31,238 nt of DNA, from positions 1 through 31,238 of IMG/VR virus record IMGVR_UViG_3300025154_002773, one strand, 5' to 3'. This stretch comes from a virus. The notes beneath the pieces were generated by a model, which saw nothing but the letters and a program-made list of their open reading frames with translations, was not told the DNA's origin and did not search any database. The position numbers and the translations under genes were made by a program. Shown in pieces: positions 23,774 through 30,669 of this stretch. How positions within the stretch are numbered: the first letter of the stretch is position 1; each line of letters begins with the position of its first letter.

Positions 23774-24015
23774 AAACCTTTTTCTTTTAAGTTATTTAAA
23801 AATTCTTTTATACATTGATTATATCCTTCTATGTATGGGTCTTCATCATTTTTAAATTCATATTTTATTTTTTTAGAACAACAACTCAATATTTCTTTTC
23901 TTTGTTCTTTGAGGGCGGATTCGGCAACATTTAAAATTAAATTAAAATCACAATCGGGGATAGTGGTTATCATTTTATTTCTAGCTTTTTGTAGTTTTTC
24001 TTTTATTCTTTTCAT
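23770..24015 (-). CDS. Unknown 81-aa protein
   Basis: Starts MKRIKEKLQKARNKM; helical with SCCSKK (about 44-49), then an aspartate-rich loop and YNQCIKEFLNNLKEKGL. The gene lies six bases after its upstream neighbour. Cysteines could bind a metal, but spacing is not diagnostic. No family is recognised. Confidence 0.6.
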   Translation of the reverse strand: MKRIKEKLQKARNKMITTIPDCDFNLILNVAESALKEQRKEILSCCSKKIKYEFKNDEDPYIEGYNQCIKEFLNNLKEKGL

Positions 24016-24021
24016 ATAAGT

Positions 24022-24261
24022 TTATTTTAATCTTTTTAATTTTAAATACACTTCATTTCTCCATTCTATATAGTTTATAACTGCCGCTTCATATCCTAAA
24101 TCATACCCCTCAGATTCAGCATTATAAATTTTTAAATCTTCCATAGTAGCTTTTGGATTTGTCTTTTTTACAAAATTCAATCCTCTTTGATTTTCTCCAA
24201 TTTTTATTCTGTGATTAAATCCTGTTGGCATATTTTCTAATTCTTCTAATATTTGTTTCAT
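24022..24261 (-). CDS. Unknown 79-aa protein
   Basis: Starts MKQILEELENMPTGFNHRIK; ends with the helix IEWRNEVYLKLKRLK. It overlaps the tiny membrane peptide gene upstream (ATGA), and a six-base gap separates it from the next gene. No motif is recognised. Confidence 0.6.
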   Translation of the reverse strand: MKQILEELENMPTGFNHRIKIGENQRGLNFVKKTNPKATMEDLKIYNAESEGYDLGYEAAVINYIEWRNEVYLKLKRLK

Positions 24262-24344
24262 TGTATTAATTCAATTATTTGATTAAGTTGGTGGACTATT
24301 ATTAAACCTGAAATTGTAAGCCATATTAGTAAAAATTCTTTCAT
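24258..24344 (-). CDS. Tiny 28-aa membrane peptide
   Basis: Reads MKEFLLIWLTISGLIIVHQ then a short polar tail. A single hydrophobic span. It has the common AAAAATATG start and a 4-base overlap with the next gene; a hairpin (24353-24381) sits just upstream. This arrangement supports translation. Role unknown; phage micropeptides of this size often act on the membrane. Confidence 0.55.
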   Translation of the reverse strand: MKEFLLIWLTISGLIIVHQLNQIIELIQ

Positions 24345-24352
24345 ATTTTTGC

Positions 24353-24381
24353 GGTGGCCAAACTTATTAAGTCTAGCCACC
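24353..24381 (-). promoter_or_regulatory. Hairpin upstream of the 28-aa ORF
   Basis: GGTGGC (24353-24358) pairs with GCCACC (24376-24381), with inner ACTT/AAGT pairs. It ends nine bases before the ATG at 24344. It may be a processing or translation element; it has no T-run on the minus strand. Confidence 0.45.
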
Positions 24382-24386
24382 ATTAA

Positions 24387-24557
24387 TTATTTCCCACATT
24401 TTTTACACTTCTTAAAAGAACAAATGCGATTAGGGTCTACGTTGAGCTTGTCGCATTGCTTGCAATATTCGCAAGACTTTTTTTCGAGGGTTACTGTTGA
24501 TAAGCAGGCTATAAAACTCTTGCAGTTATCACAAACTAAAATTAAAAATGTATCCAT
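24387..24557 (-). CDS. Cysteine-rich zinc-ribbon peptide
   Basis: 56 aa with several CxxC pairs: CDNC (about 9-12), CEYCKQC (about 29-35) and CKKCGK at the end. Probably a small zinc-binding protein. It starts in a TAATG overlap with the previous gene and has a true Shine-Dalgarno, GAGAGGAG, inside that gene. Such ribbons are common in phage early regions and may bind host polymerase or DNA; no family is recognised. Confidence 0.7.
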   Translation of the reverse strand: MDTFLILVCDNCKSFIACLSTVTLEKKSCEYCKQCDKLNVDPNRICSFKKCKKCGK

Positions 24558-24793
24558 TATTTTCTCCTCTCAATTTCTACTTTTTTACTTTGTTTTCTCC
24601 GCTCGATGTTTTGCATTAAAGCTAATCCGCATTTAGGACAATATCCATGAGTCTTGAGAATATCTTTGTATCGATGTAAATCAATCCAGCAGTCATCCCA
24701 TTGGTCACACAGCTCACAGTAATTACCTCTTATGATGTGATTACATCCGAATAACGAATCGCAGATACAGCACTCTCGCGCCATTGGTTGCAT
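24557..24793 (-). CDS. Zinc-finger-like small protein
   Basis: 78 aa, with CCICDSLFGCNH (about 8-19), CELCDQWDDC (about 27-36) and CPKCG (about 53-57), consistent with two zinc sites. Basic C-terminal tail. It has the best Shine-Dalgarno in the window (AAAGGAGG, five bases before ATG), unlike most genes here, so it may be a recent arrival or simply strongly translated. Function is unknown; binding of nucleic acid or protein is likely. Confidence 0.72.
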   Translation of the reverse strand: MQPMARECCICDSLFGCNHIIRGNYCELCDQWDDCWIDLHRYKDILKTHGYCPKCGLALMQNIERRKQSKKVEIERRK

Positions 24794-24950
24794 AGTTCCT
24801 CCTTTGTTTTTTTGTTAGCAGAAAAGGGAGTGTAAATCATTTACCGTGTTTACATTAACGGACTTTATCCGACCCCCATATCTACTAACAAACATTTTAA
24901 ATAACTACTTTCATCGAGGCTTCTATCTTTTAAAAGCCTCGGGAAAATAA

Positions 24951-25250
24951 CTATAATTCTATTCTATCTATAATATTCTTCACATTATCCAATATTGAAG
25001 CTAACCTTCTGTTGTTTTGATTTAATTCTTTTCCAAGTTCTGTTGAAATTTGAGTTTCTTCTCCGACTTCACTTTTCTCCTGTCCAGTGAGTAACACTAC
25101 AGCTAATCTTTCATCTAGCTTTGGAATTATAAGCCCTAATTTTTCAATTAGCTGAGTCTGTCTTATCATCTCATTTTCTATTTCTCCCCTAAGTGAATCG
25201 CTAGTTTCACGTTCTCCACAATCACCTGTTCTCTTAAAATCTTCGTCCAT
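24951..25250 (-). CDS. Coiled-coil protein of unknown function
   Basis: 99 aa, nearly all helical, acidic: starts MDEDFKRTGDCGERETSDSL; two heptad-rich helices (about 20-60 and 70-99). The upstream region holds two operator-like palindromes (25259-25289), so its expression may be specifically controlled. No family is recognised. Confidence 0.6.
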   Translation of the reverse strand: MDEDFKRTGDCGERETSDSLRGEIENEMIRQTQLIEKLGLIIPKLDERLAVVLLTGQEKSEVGEETQISTELGKELNQNNRRLASILDNVKNIIDRIEL

Positions 25251-25258
25251 AATGTTAC

Positions 25259-25289
25259 TTGTTATAACAAAATGTTACTAATAGTAACA
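25259..25289. promoter_or_regulatory. Operator-like tandem palindromes
   Basis: TTGTTATAACAA (25259-25270) is a perfect 12-bp palindrome; TGTTACTA-A-TAGTAACA (25273-25289) is a perfect 8-bp inverted repeat with a one-base centre. Both share TGTTA/TAACA half-sites, and a further half-site lies at 25293. They sit 9 to 39 bases before the 99-aa gene, and the spacing fits a dimeric repressor. Confidence 0.6.
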
Positions 25290-25311
25290 AAATGTTATTA
25301 AATTTAATTAA

Positions 25312-25540
25312 TTATCTATTTTCTGCTGGCGCTGTTATGTTTTTAGGTTCTGGATTCCATGTGATAGCTTTTACAGCCCACATTTGAGCAATTTGAGCTT
25401 CTGTGATTGCGACTGAAAATAATCTCTGCATAAAGCTTTTTTATTCTATCTACGTCGCCATCTCCGCTTGGGTTAAACTTTAATCCAACTGCTTTTTCTC
25501 CATAAGTTAATTCTCTTGTGTCCATTGTTTCATCTACCAT
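25312..25540 (-). pseudogene. Broken gene resembling Acb2/Tad1-type hairpin-domain protein
   Basis: The ORF from 25540 starts with ELTYGEKAVGLKFNPSGD and KKLYAEII, the conserved first half of a small phage family that I associate with Acb2/Tad1-type cyclic-nucleotide sponges. Its second half, RLFSVAITEAQIAQMWAVKAITW, is present only in the next frame, from about 25428 to a stop at 25312. The usual inter-helix loop is missing. Both halves meet at CAGAGATTATT (25418-25428), which fits the end of the first helix and also the start of the second, as if a deletion between short repeats changed the frame. The 65-aa ORF therefore ends in an unrelated tail. A sequencing or assembly error is the alternative. 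The family name is from memory. Confidence 0.6.
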
Positions 25541-25579
25541 ACTTTTTTACCTTAACCAACGCTATCGCTTTGGGTGGGG

Positions 25580-26146
25580 TTATTTTATTTCTCTTATTAA
25601 TTCTGGTTGTTGAGTTAATTTAAGAGGTTGATCACTAACCATATAATCACCCTTCCATTCCACATAAGCTCCCTCGGTTGTAAAAAAGAATATTCCATCA
25701 ACTGTGTCTCCGTATGTTCCATCAACATCAGGGGCGCCAACTAAATATCCGTCACCTCCATAACAGCTTGGCGATGTGTTGTCGCCTCTTGCTGCATCAG
25801 TACATAATACCCCTCTATTATTTACAATATTCTCCATTGGCGTTAAATACGCTCTCAAGCTCACCGGCTGGCCTTTAACTGAATAAAATGCCATTACCTT
25901 CCCATAATTGATTAAATAGATATAAGTAATTTTGTCATTGGCATCAAACAATTTAGCTCTTTGAGCAATTGCTTTTCTAGCAGTAGAATTTTTTATATCC
26001 GGAGTTGGTACTGTTTTCACTAACTTCTTTTGAATTTCCTCCTGCTTCTTGCTTTCTGTCCCTTGAGTAGATTTCTCGATGTCGGAACATCCAGCTAAAA
26101 ATAAAACTCCTACCACCAAAACCAAACTTAATATTATTTTTTTCAT
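25580..26146 (-). CDS. Phage-encoded lipoprotein
   Basis: 188 aa with a signal peptide and lipobox (LVVGVLFLAGCSD; Cys20). The mature part is a conserved-looking globular domain: YIYLINYGKVMAFYSVKG, then CTDAARG, then GAPDVDGTYGDTVDGIFFF and GDYMVSDQPLKL. I recall the same domain in lipoproteins of other phages and plasmids, function unknown to me. The gene ends 39 bases before the broken sponge gene. It would be anchored in the cell membrane; superinfection exclusion is a reasonable guess, not shown. It overlaps nothing and follows the membrane protein by one base. Confidence 0.8.
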   Translation of the reverse strand: MKKIILSLVLVVGVLFLAGCSDIEKSTQGTESKKQEEIQKKLVKTVPTPDIKNSTARKAIAQRAKLFDANDKITYIYLINYGKVMAFYSVKGQPVSLRAYLTPMENIVNNRGVLCTDAARGDNTSPSCYGGDGYLVGAPDVDGTYGDTVDGIFFFTTEGAYVEWKGDYMVSDQPLKLTQQPELIREIK

Positions 26147-26147
26147 A

Positions 26148-26600
26148 TTATTTTTTTAACAACATTGTTGTTGCATCTATAAAATTAGGTAAAAGACCAT
26201 TTTCAAATATATTTCTATTCGCCATTTTTGCTCTTGCGTTATAATCAGCTATCTGTTGAGTTAGATAATTTTCTAATCCTTGAGCGATTGAGTTAAGCCT
26301 TGAATATTCAGTTTTATCCTCAAAGGTCCAGTGCTCTCTATTCACTGCATCAAATTTAAATCTATCAATAGAATTTTCAGCTACAACCAATTTTGCTCTA
26401 CTCGCTTCAATATCTTCCTTTTGTTGCTTAAACCATTCATAGTTATAAATAGCATTTTCAGCTTCCAACGTTTTGTCGGTTATATCATAAGCCATCTGAA
26501 TTTCTTTAGTGGCTACATGAGCTGGAAACAATAACACTTTTAGGCTTAAACCAAGGAGTGTAATTCCTAGCAATATTCCTATTGCAGTTAATATCTTCAT
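26148..26600 (-). CDS. Membrane-anchored helical protein, partner of the lipoprotein
   Basis: 150 aa. N-terminal membrane span (KILTAIGILLGITLLGLSL, about 2-20), then a long helical ectodomain with YEWFKQQKEDIEASRAKL and NIFENGLLPNFI. The adjacency to the lipoprotein, one base apart, suggests a functional pair at the membrane. A TTCCC/GGGAA hairpin lies seven bases before the start. No catalytic motif is recognised. Confidence 0.68.
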   Translation of the reverse strand: MKILTAIGILLGITLLGLSLKVLLFPAHVATKEIQMAYDITDKTLEAENAIYNYEWFKQQKEDIEASRAKLVVAENSIDRFKFDAVNREHWTFEDKTEYSRLNSIAQGLENYLTQQIADYNARAKMANRNIFENGLLPNFIDATTMLLKK

Positions 26601-26606
26601 AATATT

Positions 26607-26619
26607 TTCCCTATGGGAA
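26607..26619 (-). promoter_or_regulatory. Start-proximal hairpin
   Basis: TTCCC-TAT-GGGAA, seven bases from the ATG of the membrane protein. One of several hairpins in this position. Confidence 0.35.
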
Positions 26620-26628
26620 TTAAATTAA

Positions 26629-26952
26629 TTATTTTTTAGCTTTTTCCTTAGATTTTTTAAACACCACCTTAAACACCGGCTCGTAATCATTTCCAAATTC
26701 ATCCGTAACCAATTCAACCTTTCCTTTATCCATTAATTGAGCCATGGCTATATCACTCATCATTTCTTTTCTCATAGCAATTTCATTTCTAACTAAACTC
26801 ATTTCCAATCCCAACTCATTAGCTATTAAATCCTCAAATCCATTCATATCGTCCCTAGTTATCTTTTCGTGAAATACCTTTGCGCTAAACATGCCATCAA
26901 TTATTTCTTTAGCCCTCATTTGATAATAAGGCTCTATTTTTTGCTTTTCCAT
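26629..26952 (-). CDS. Unknown 107-aa protein
   Basis: Starts MEKQKIEPYYQMRAKEIIDG; two helices, then VTDEFGNDYEPVFKVVFKKS, and a Lys-rich tail. The start lies inside the end of the upstream gene (19-base overlap). No family is recognised. Confidence 0.62.
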   Translation of the reverse strand: MEKQKIEPYYQMRAKEIIDGMFSAKVFHEKITRDDMNGFEDLIANELGLEMSLVRNEIAMRKEMMSDIAMAQLMDKGKVELVTDEFGNDYEPVFKVVFKKSKEKAKK

Positions 26953-27251
26953 TTTTTAATCTTTAAAAAATTAATTTTATCTTCTTTTTTATTTTCTTTA
27001 TTCCTCCATAAAATAGATTCAAGATCGCCTATAACAAAATCCAATTTAACCATTCTTTCAATTGCCTTACTACTATTAAACCCACCTTCATGAAATTTCT
27101 GATATCTTTTAATCTCCCTCCTGTGTTGCTCATAATCACCGGGAATAAGAATTGGATGGCTATCAATAAAAATGTTTTTATGTAATTCATCTCTTTCCTT
27201 TTGTACCTTTATCTGTAAATCTGATAGATATTTAATGGTTTCTTCTTGCAT
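26934..27251 (-). CDS. Unknown helical protein
   Basis: 105 aa, coiled-coil-rich, starting MQEETIKYLSDLQIKVQKER; a His/Pro loop (IDSHPILIPGDYEQHRREI) links the helices. Very basic C-terminus. Two bases after RusA. No family recognised; a nucleic-acid role is possible in this early module. Confidence 0.6.
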   Translation of the reverse strand: MQEETIKYLSDLQIKVQKERDELHKNIFIDSHPILIPGDYEQHRREIKRYQKFHEGGFNSSKAIERMVKLDFVIGDLESILWRNKENKKEDKINFLKIKKWKSKK

Positions 27252-27253
27252 AT

Positions 27254-27628
27254 TTATTCATTTATATAAATAATTATTTTATCGCTTGGCATTTTCCTTA
27301 TTGCTCTTAAAGTCAAAGAGTCAATCACATCCCCATTATCATCCGTAAATATTCCAGCCTTTACAATTCCATCTAATATCGGTTTCACAAAAAGATTATC
27401 TGGGTCCCTTCTGTTACTCAATTTGAAATAAGCTTCAATCTTTATATCCACCGGCTTTTTTAATTCCTCTCCGAGCTTTTTCAATTCCGCTCTTGTATAT
27501 TGGCTATAAAGGCAAGCTAGAAATAATGATTTCATTTCATCCCGAATAACCGATCGTACCGCCCAATGAATTGCCCTATTTGATTCATTCCAACTCGGGC
27601 ATTTGTAATTATCAATTTCGATTTTCAT
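27254..27628 (-). CDS. rusA: RusA-family Holliday-junction resolvase
   Basis: 124 aa, the normal length. The active-site pattern NRRDPDNL (Asp75, Asp77), then ILDGIVKAGIFTDDNGDVID (Asp96/97), is that of RusA, a phage endonuclease that resolves Holliday junctions and branched replication intermediates. It lies among early genes, as usual. It acts on DNA in the cytoplasm. No deviation from the family is seen. Confidence 0.93.
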   Translation of the reverse strand: MKIEIDNYKCPSWNESNRAIHWAVRSVIRDEMKSLFLACLYSQYTRAELKKLGEELKKPVDIKIEAYFKLSNRRDPDNLFVKPILDGIVKAGIFTDDNGDVIDSLTLRAIRKMPSDKIIIYINE

Positions 27629-27631
27629 TTT

Positions 27632-27985
27632 TTATATTGCTAATGTTTGAAGTCTTTCTTGCTCTCTTTTTTTTGCTAAATCTCGTTTGTACCATAAATC
27701 TTGCAAAGCACTGTATTTATCTTTGGCGTCTCGATAAGCTTCAACATTAGCCATCACAACTGCTCCAGTTGGATATTGTGGACTAAACCTAAATAATCCT
27801 TTGTTGTGGAGATATAATTCAAATCCGGTAATTTCTCTTCCATCAAATAATTCAGTTTTTTTATTCATGGATGACTCAAGTTCTTTTTCAAATTTATTAA
27901 CTATTTCCAAATCTTCTTTATCTCTAATATCAAGACCTTTTTTAGTTGAGCTCATTACCCCGGGGTTTTGTTTATTGAATGCCAT
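27632..27985 (-). CDS. Unknown 117-aa protein
   Basis: Starts MAFNKQNPGVMSSTKKGLDI. Central ELFDGREITGFELYLHNKGL and FRFSPQYPTGAVVMANVEAY; C-terminal basic coiled coil. It is transcribed with RusA, three bases upstream. No family is recognised. Confidence 0.6.
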   Translation of the reverse strand: MAFNKQNPGVMSSTKKGLDIRDKEDLEIVNKFEKELESSMNKKTELFDGREITGFELYLHNKGLFRFSPQYPTGAVVMANVEAYRDAKDKYSALQDLWYKRDLAKKREQERLQTLAI

Positions 27986-27996
27986 ATTTTTATTTT

Positions 27997-28230
27997 TTAA
28001 ATTGAATTATTATTTTTCCATTTTCTGACTTTTATTATTTCAGTATTTTTTAAATAAAAGTCATTATGTTTTTTGCACCATTTAGCTTTTTTAGCGATAT
28101 GGAATTTTATTGTTTTCGCATAATTCCATTCTCCGCAAAAGGGGCATTTTAAATCTTCATAATCATAACCACCTATTTTTTCTATTCTTCTCTCAAAATC
28201 TTGGATTGTTTTTATTTTTGAATTTGCCAT
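27997..28230 (-). CDS. Zinc-ribbon protein
   Basis: 77 aa from the ATG at 28230; a TTG at 28254 would add eight residues and overlap the upstream gene. Contains CPFCGEWN (about 30-37) and a second pair, WCKKHND (about 53-59), likely one zinc site. Basic C-terminus. Function unknown; small zinc proteins in this module suggest nucleic-acid work. Confidence 0.65.
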   Translation of the reverse strand: MANSKIKTIQDFERRIEKIGGYDYEDLKCPFCGEWNYAKTIKFHIAKKAKWCKKHNDFYLKNTEIIKVRKWKNNNSI

Positions 28231-28241
28231 AATTATAATTT

Positions 28242-28673
28242 CTAATTTCTCCAATTTTTTAATCTTTCCAAAACATCATTAGAAGTATGTCCATCCCACT
28301 CAGGAGCTTTTTCAAGAGTTTCTGCAAATTCACAATCATCCCATCGTTCAATTGGTAGGTGATAAGTTATCTGCTCTCCTTTCTCCATTCCAATTCCCAA
28401 AATAAACCATCTATCCCAAACACTTCCGTCAGAATGTTTTTTTGATCGCCAAGGAAAGGTTTTACCAGCACCCATAACAAATAATCTTTTAGCAAAAAGA
28501 CATGATATTATCCAAATCTCAATCCGGTGTTCATACAATTCCCCAAAAGTGTGATAACCGTCTGAAACATTCTCTGTTTTTTCTACATCAACTTCTAAAT
28601 TAACGTTTTTATCTTTTTTTAGTTTAAATCCATAAGAGGCCACATCGCTTCGAGGTATTATTATTTTTTCCAT
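28242..28673 (-). CDS. Conserved phage protein (WDGHT family), function unknown
   Basis: 143 aa. I recognise the pattern DGYHTFGELYEHR, then DRWFILGI, QITYHLP, and PEWDGHTSNDVLERL from a widespread phage early protein without known function to me. The protein is full length and has no catalytic motif I can name. It sits between the replication-type protein and the zinc ribbon. Confidence 0.75.
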   Translation of the reverse strand: MEKIIIPRSDVASYGFKLKKDKNVNLEVDVEKTENVSDGYHTFGELYEHRIEIWIISCLFAKRLFVMGAGKTFPWRSKKHSDGSVWDRWFILGIGMEKGEQITYHLPIERWDDCEFAETLEKAPEWDGHTSNDVLERLKNWRN

Positions 28674-28677
28674 ATTT

Positions 28678-29508
28678 TTATTTATTAGCGTTAGTTATAA
28701 ATTTAAATAAAGTTTCCATTGAATATTCAGTTAACCATCCCTCTTTAATCCCTTTTTCAATCCTTTCAAAACCTGCTTCGAGCTGCTCTCTATCAAAAGG
28801 AATCAATGCCTTTGCTGGTCTCAAATTCCTATTAATGTAAGCTTGCCATTGAGCTACAGTCTTAAAGTTTGGCTTCACTGTTTCGGCCCATTCTCCAATT
28901 ATTTCAATATGCTTTTGATTACTTTCCTTGCACCAAGTTACGAATTGAGCTAAATTCATTAATTGATGTTCACTGCAAAATCTTTTTCCTCTCATTGCTT
29001 CCTTTTTGCAACCATCCTTAAAACAAGGATTTTTATAATTTGAAATGGGTGAAGTGGCGCTAGCCACAATATCTTTACTTTTACTAATAGATATATTACT
29101 TATCTGGTCATCATTTGATGATACCTTTGTATCATTATTTGATGACACCGTATCATCATTTAATGACACCCTATAAGATACTAGGGGTAAAATTTCCCCC
29201 CTCATCTTTTTAGCTTTATCTCTAAAAATTCTTTGAATAAATCCGTTATTTTCTAACCTTGTCAAAGAATTTTGAACTGACCTTGCTTTTGTTTTTAATT
29301 TCTCATTATCTTTTTCACATGGAAAACAAACCCTTGCTAAATAAATATTAGAAGCTGAGCATCTTCCATCCTTCAAACTATGAAGCCAATAAATAACTCC
29401 ATAAACTTTATGATCTAATGGTTGCAATTTAGGGCTAAAAATAACCTGTCCGGGAATAATTAAAAAATCTGGGATTATGGTCATCTGTGTTGTTTTTTCT
29501 TTTTGCAT
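28678..29508 (-). CDS. Replication-initiator-like winged-helix protein
   Basis: 276 aa. Residues about 12-130 resemble a winged helix-turn-helix: PLDHKVYGVIYWLHSLKDGR, SASNIYLARVC, and SVQNSLTRLENNGFIQRIF. This is common in Rep/DnaD-like phage initiators. A small Cys/His cluster follows (CFKDGCKKEA, then FCSEH; about 168-187), then a helical domain with FVTWCKESNQKHIEIIGEW. It probably opens the origin or loads helicase. The right-end repeat array begins about 1.2 kb upstream of its start. No polymerase or helicase was found in the window, so host replication would be needed. Confidence 0.65.
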   Translation of the reverse strand: MQKEKTTQMTIIPDFLIIPGQVIFSPKLQPLDHKVYGVIYWLHSLKDGRCSASNIYLARVCFPCEKDNEKLKTKARSVQNSLTRLENNGFIQRIFRDKAKKMRGEILPLVSYRVSLNDDTVSSNNDTKVSSNDDQISNISISKSKDIVASATSPISNYKNPCFKDGCKKEAMRGKRFCSEHQLMNLAQFVTWCKESNQKHIEIIGEWAETVKPNFKTVAQWQAYINRNLRPAKALIPFDREQLEAGFERIEKGIKEGWLTEYSMETLFKFITNANK

Positions 29509-29515
29509 ATTTATT

Positions 29516-30220
29516 TTATAAATTCGCTAAATAATAACCCTCGTTATAAGTTACCCAAGGTTGAAAACCTCTTCGGCTAAACATTTCATGGGCAATTTTT
29601 ATATTGTGTTTATAATCAAACAATTCAGCTGGACATTCTTTTAACTTTCCTGGCGTTTCGTGATTTATTTGAGCTACACCGCAATCAACACTCCATGCTT
29701 TTTTTCTATCTTCCAACTTGCACATATCACTATATCTTTTTCCGTTTTCATCGTAGTAATAGCAATTCCAGTTTTGAGCTGTTGGATTCAAAGCACTTTC
29801 TGTTTTAAATACTGCTAATGCAATTTTTGAATTTTCCCTAAAAACATTTTTTGTTTCTTTTTCTATTTCTTGAGCAGTGGGAGGGATATTTTTATCATCG
29901 ATAATTTCTCCCTCACCATTTAACTGCTCATCCAATGAAGCATGTGCCACAGGCGAACCCACAACACCGACATCATTTATTGCTATTAACTTTTCTCCCT
30001 TAATATCTATTTTGCGTATTTCGTAGAAAACAACCGTGTAAGAAATTCCGACTATCAGCATCAATGATCCTAATAAAAATCTTGATTTCATAAATTGTTT
30101 TATTTTTTCTTTTTTCCACTTTTTAAACTGGAGCTTTTTATTTTTTAGCCAGTTTTTTATTTTTAACATCATCTCTTTTTGGTCTGTATCACCCATAAGA
30201 CGATTATTTTTTATTTTCAT
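29516..30220 (-). CDS. Membrane-anchored lytic transglycosylase-like protein
   Basis: 234 aa. Basic N-terminus, one membrane span (about 48-66), then a linker and a lysozyme-like domain: LAVFKTESALNPTAQNWNC with catalytic Glu141, GVAQINHETPG (the SLT GLMQI-like motif) and the closing PWVTYNEGYY. It would cut glycan strands at the cell surface side. Being in the early module rather than the lysis cassette, it may act in conjugation-like transfer or entry, or be a cell-wall remodeller. Its start codon lies in a long inverted repeat (30219-30268), so translation may be controlled. It is the first gene of the module. Confidence 0.78.
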   Translation of the reverse strand: MKIKNNRLMGDTDQKEMMLKIKNWLKNKKLQFKKWKKEKIKQFMKSRFLLGSLMLIVGISYTVVFYEIRKIDIKGEKLIAINDVGVVGSPVAHASLDEQLNGEGEIIDDKNIPPTAQEIEKETKNVFRENSKIALAVFKTESALNPTAQNWNCYYYDENGKRYSDMCKLEDRKKAWSVDCGVAQINHETPGKLKECPAELFDYKHNIKIAHEMFSRRGFQPWVTYNEGYYLANL

Positions 30221-30268
30221 TATTTTAGGGAAATTGATGCTTCACCCCATCAATTCCTTTAAAATAAT
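30219..30268. promoter_or_regulatory. Long inverted repeat over the first early gene's start
   Basis: ATTATTTTA-4-AATTGATG (30219-30239) is repeated in reverse complement at 30248-30268, around an eight-base loop; only the four middle positions are imperfect. It covers the start codon of the transglycosylase gene. As DNA it is an operator candidate; as RNA it hides the start codon. Confidence 0.65.
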
Positions 30269-30295
30269 AAAAAGCAGTGTATTTCTACACTGCTT
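30268..30295 (-). terminator. Terminator before the early module
   Basis: GCAGTGTA (30274-30281) pairs with TACACTGC (30286-30293), loop TTTC, followed by Ts on the minus strand. It would end leftward transcripts from the right end just before the first early gene, or act as an attenuator for it. Confidence 0.72.
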
Positions 30296-30660
30296 ATTTA
30301 CAAATTTAGCTAAAAATAGCTATTTTTATATTATTTTTATAAAACTGACCATTGAGAGTCGCGCAAGTCGGATTTTACGACATAACACCCAAATAAAGCC
30401 TGTATTCAAGCCATTTATTTAACTACTCAATACATGTCTCTCCACACAATTACTCAGCAAATATTACATATCCATTCCTTTATTCAATTATCAAAACATA
30501 TAAAAAATCTTCAGAATTGATTTAATACAAATTCGTTTACATTATAAAAATTATTTTTTATATCTATATTAATGATCATATTATCCCTAATAATTATATT
30601 ATTTGAATAGGTTTTAGGAACTCTCCTGGGCCTCAAAATTGACCCTGGGTGAAAATTAAT
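30296..30660. other. AT-rich non-coding region
   Basis: No convincing gene or tRNA. It holds a perfect 18-bp palindrome TAAAAATAGCTATTTTTA (30311-30328). There are two GC-richer islands (about 30357-30385 with GTCGGATTTTACGAC, and about 30618-30652 with two CCTGGG copies). The islands could be an attachment-site or regulatory core; no evidence beyond composition. Confidence 0.4.
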
Positions 30661-30669
30661 TAAATTTGG

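Noticed and set aside
30234-30422. Plus-strand 62-aa ORF at the right end
   Set aside because: It spans the inverted repeat and a terminator hairpin and has no start signals or family.
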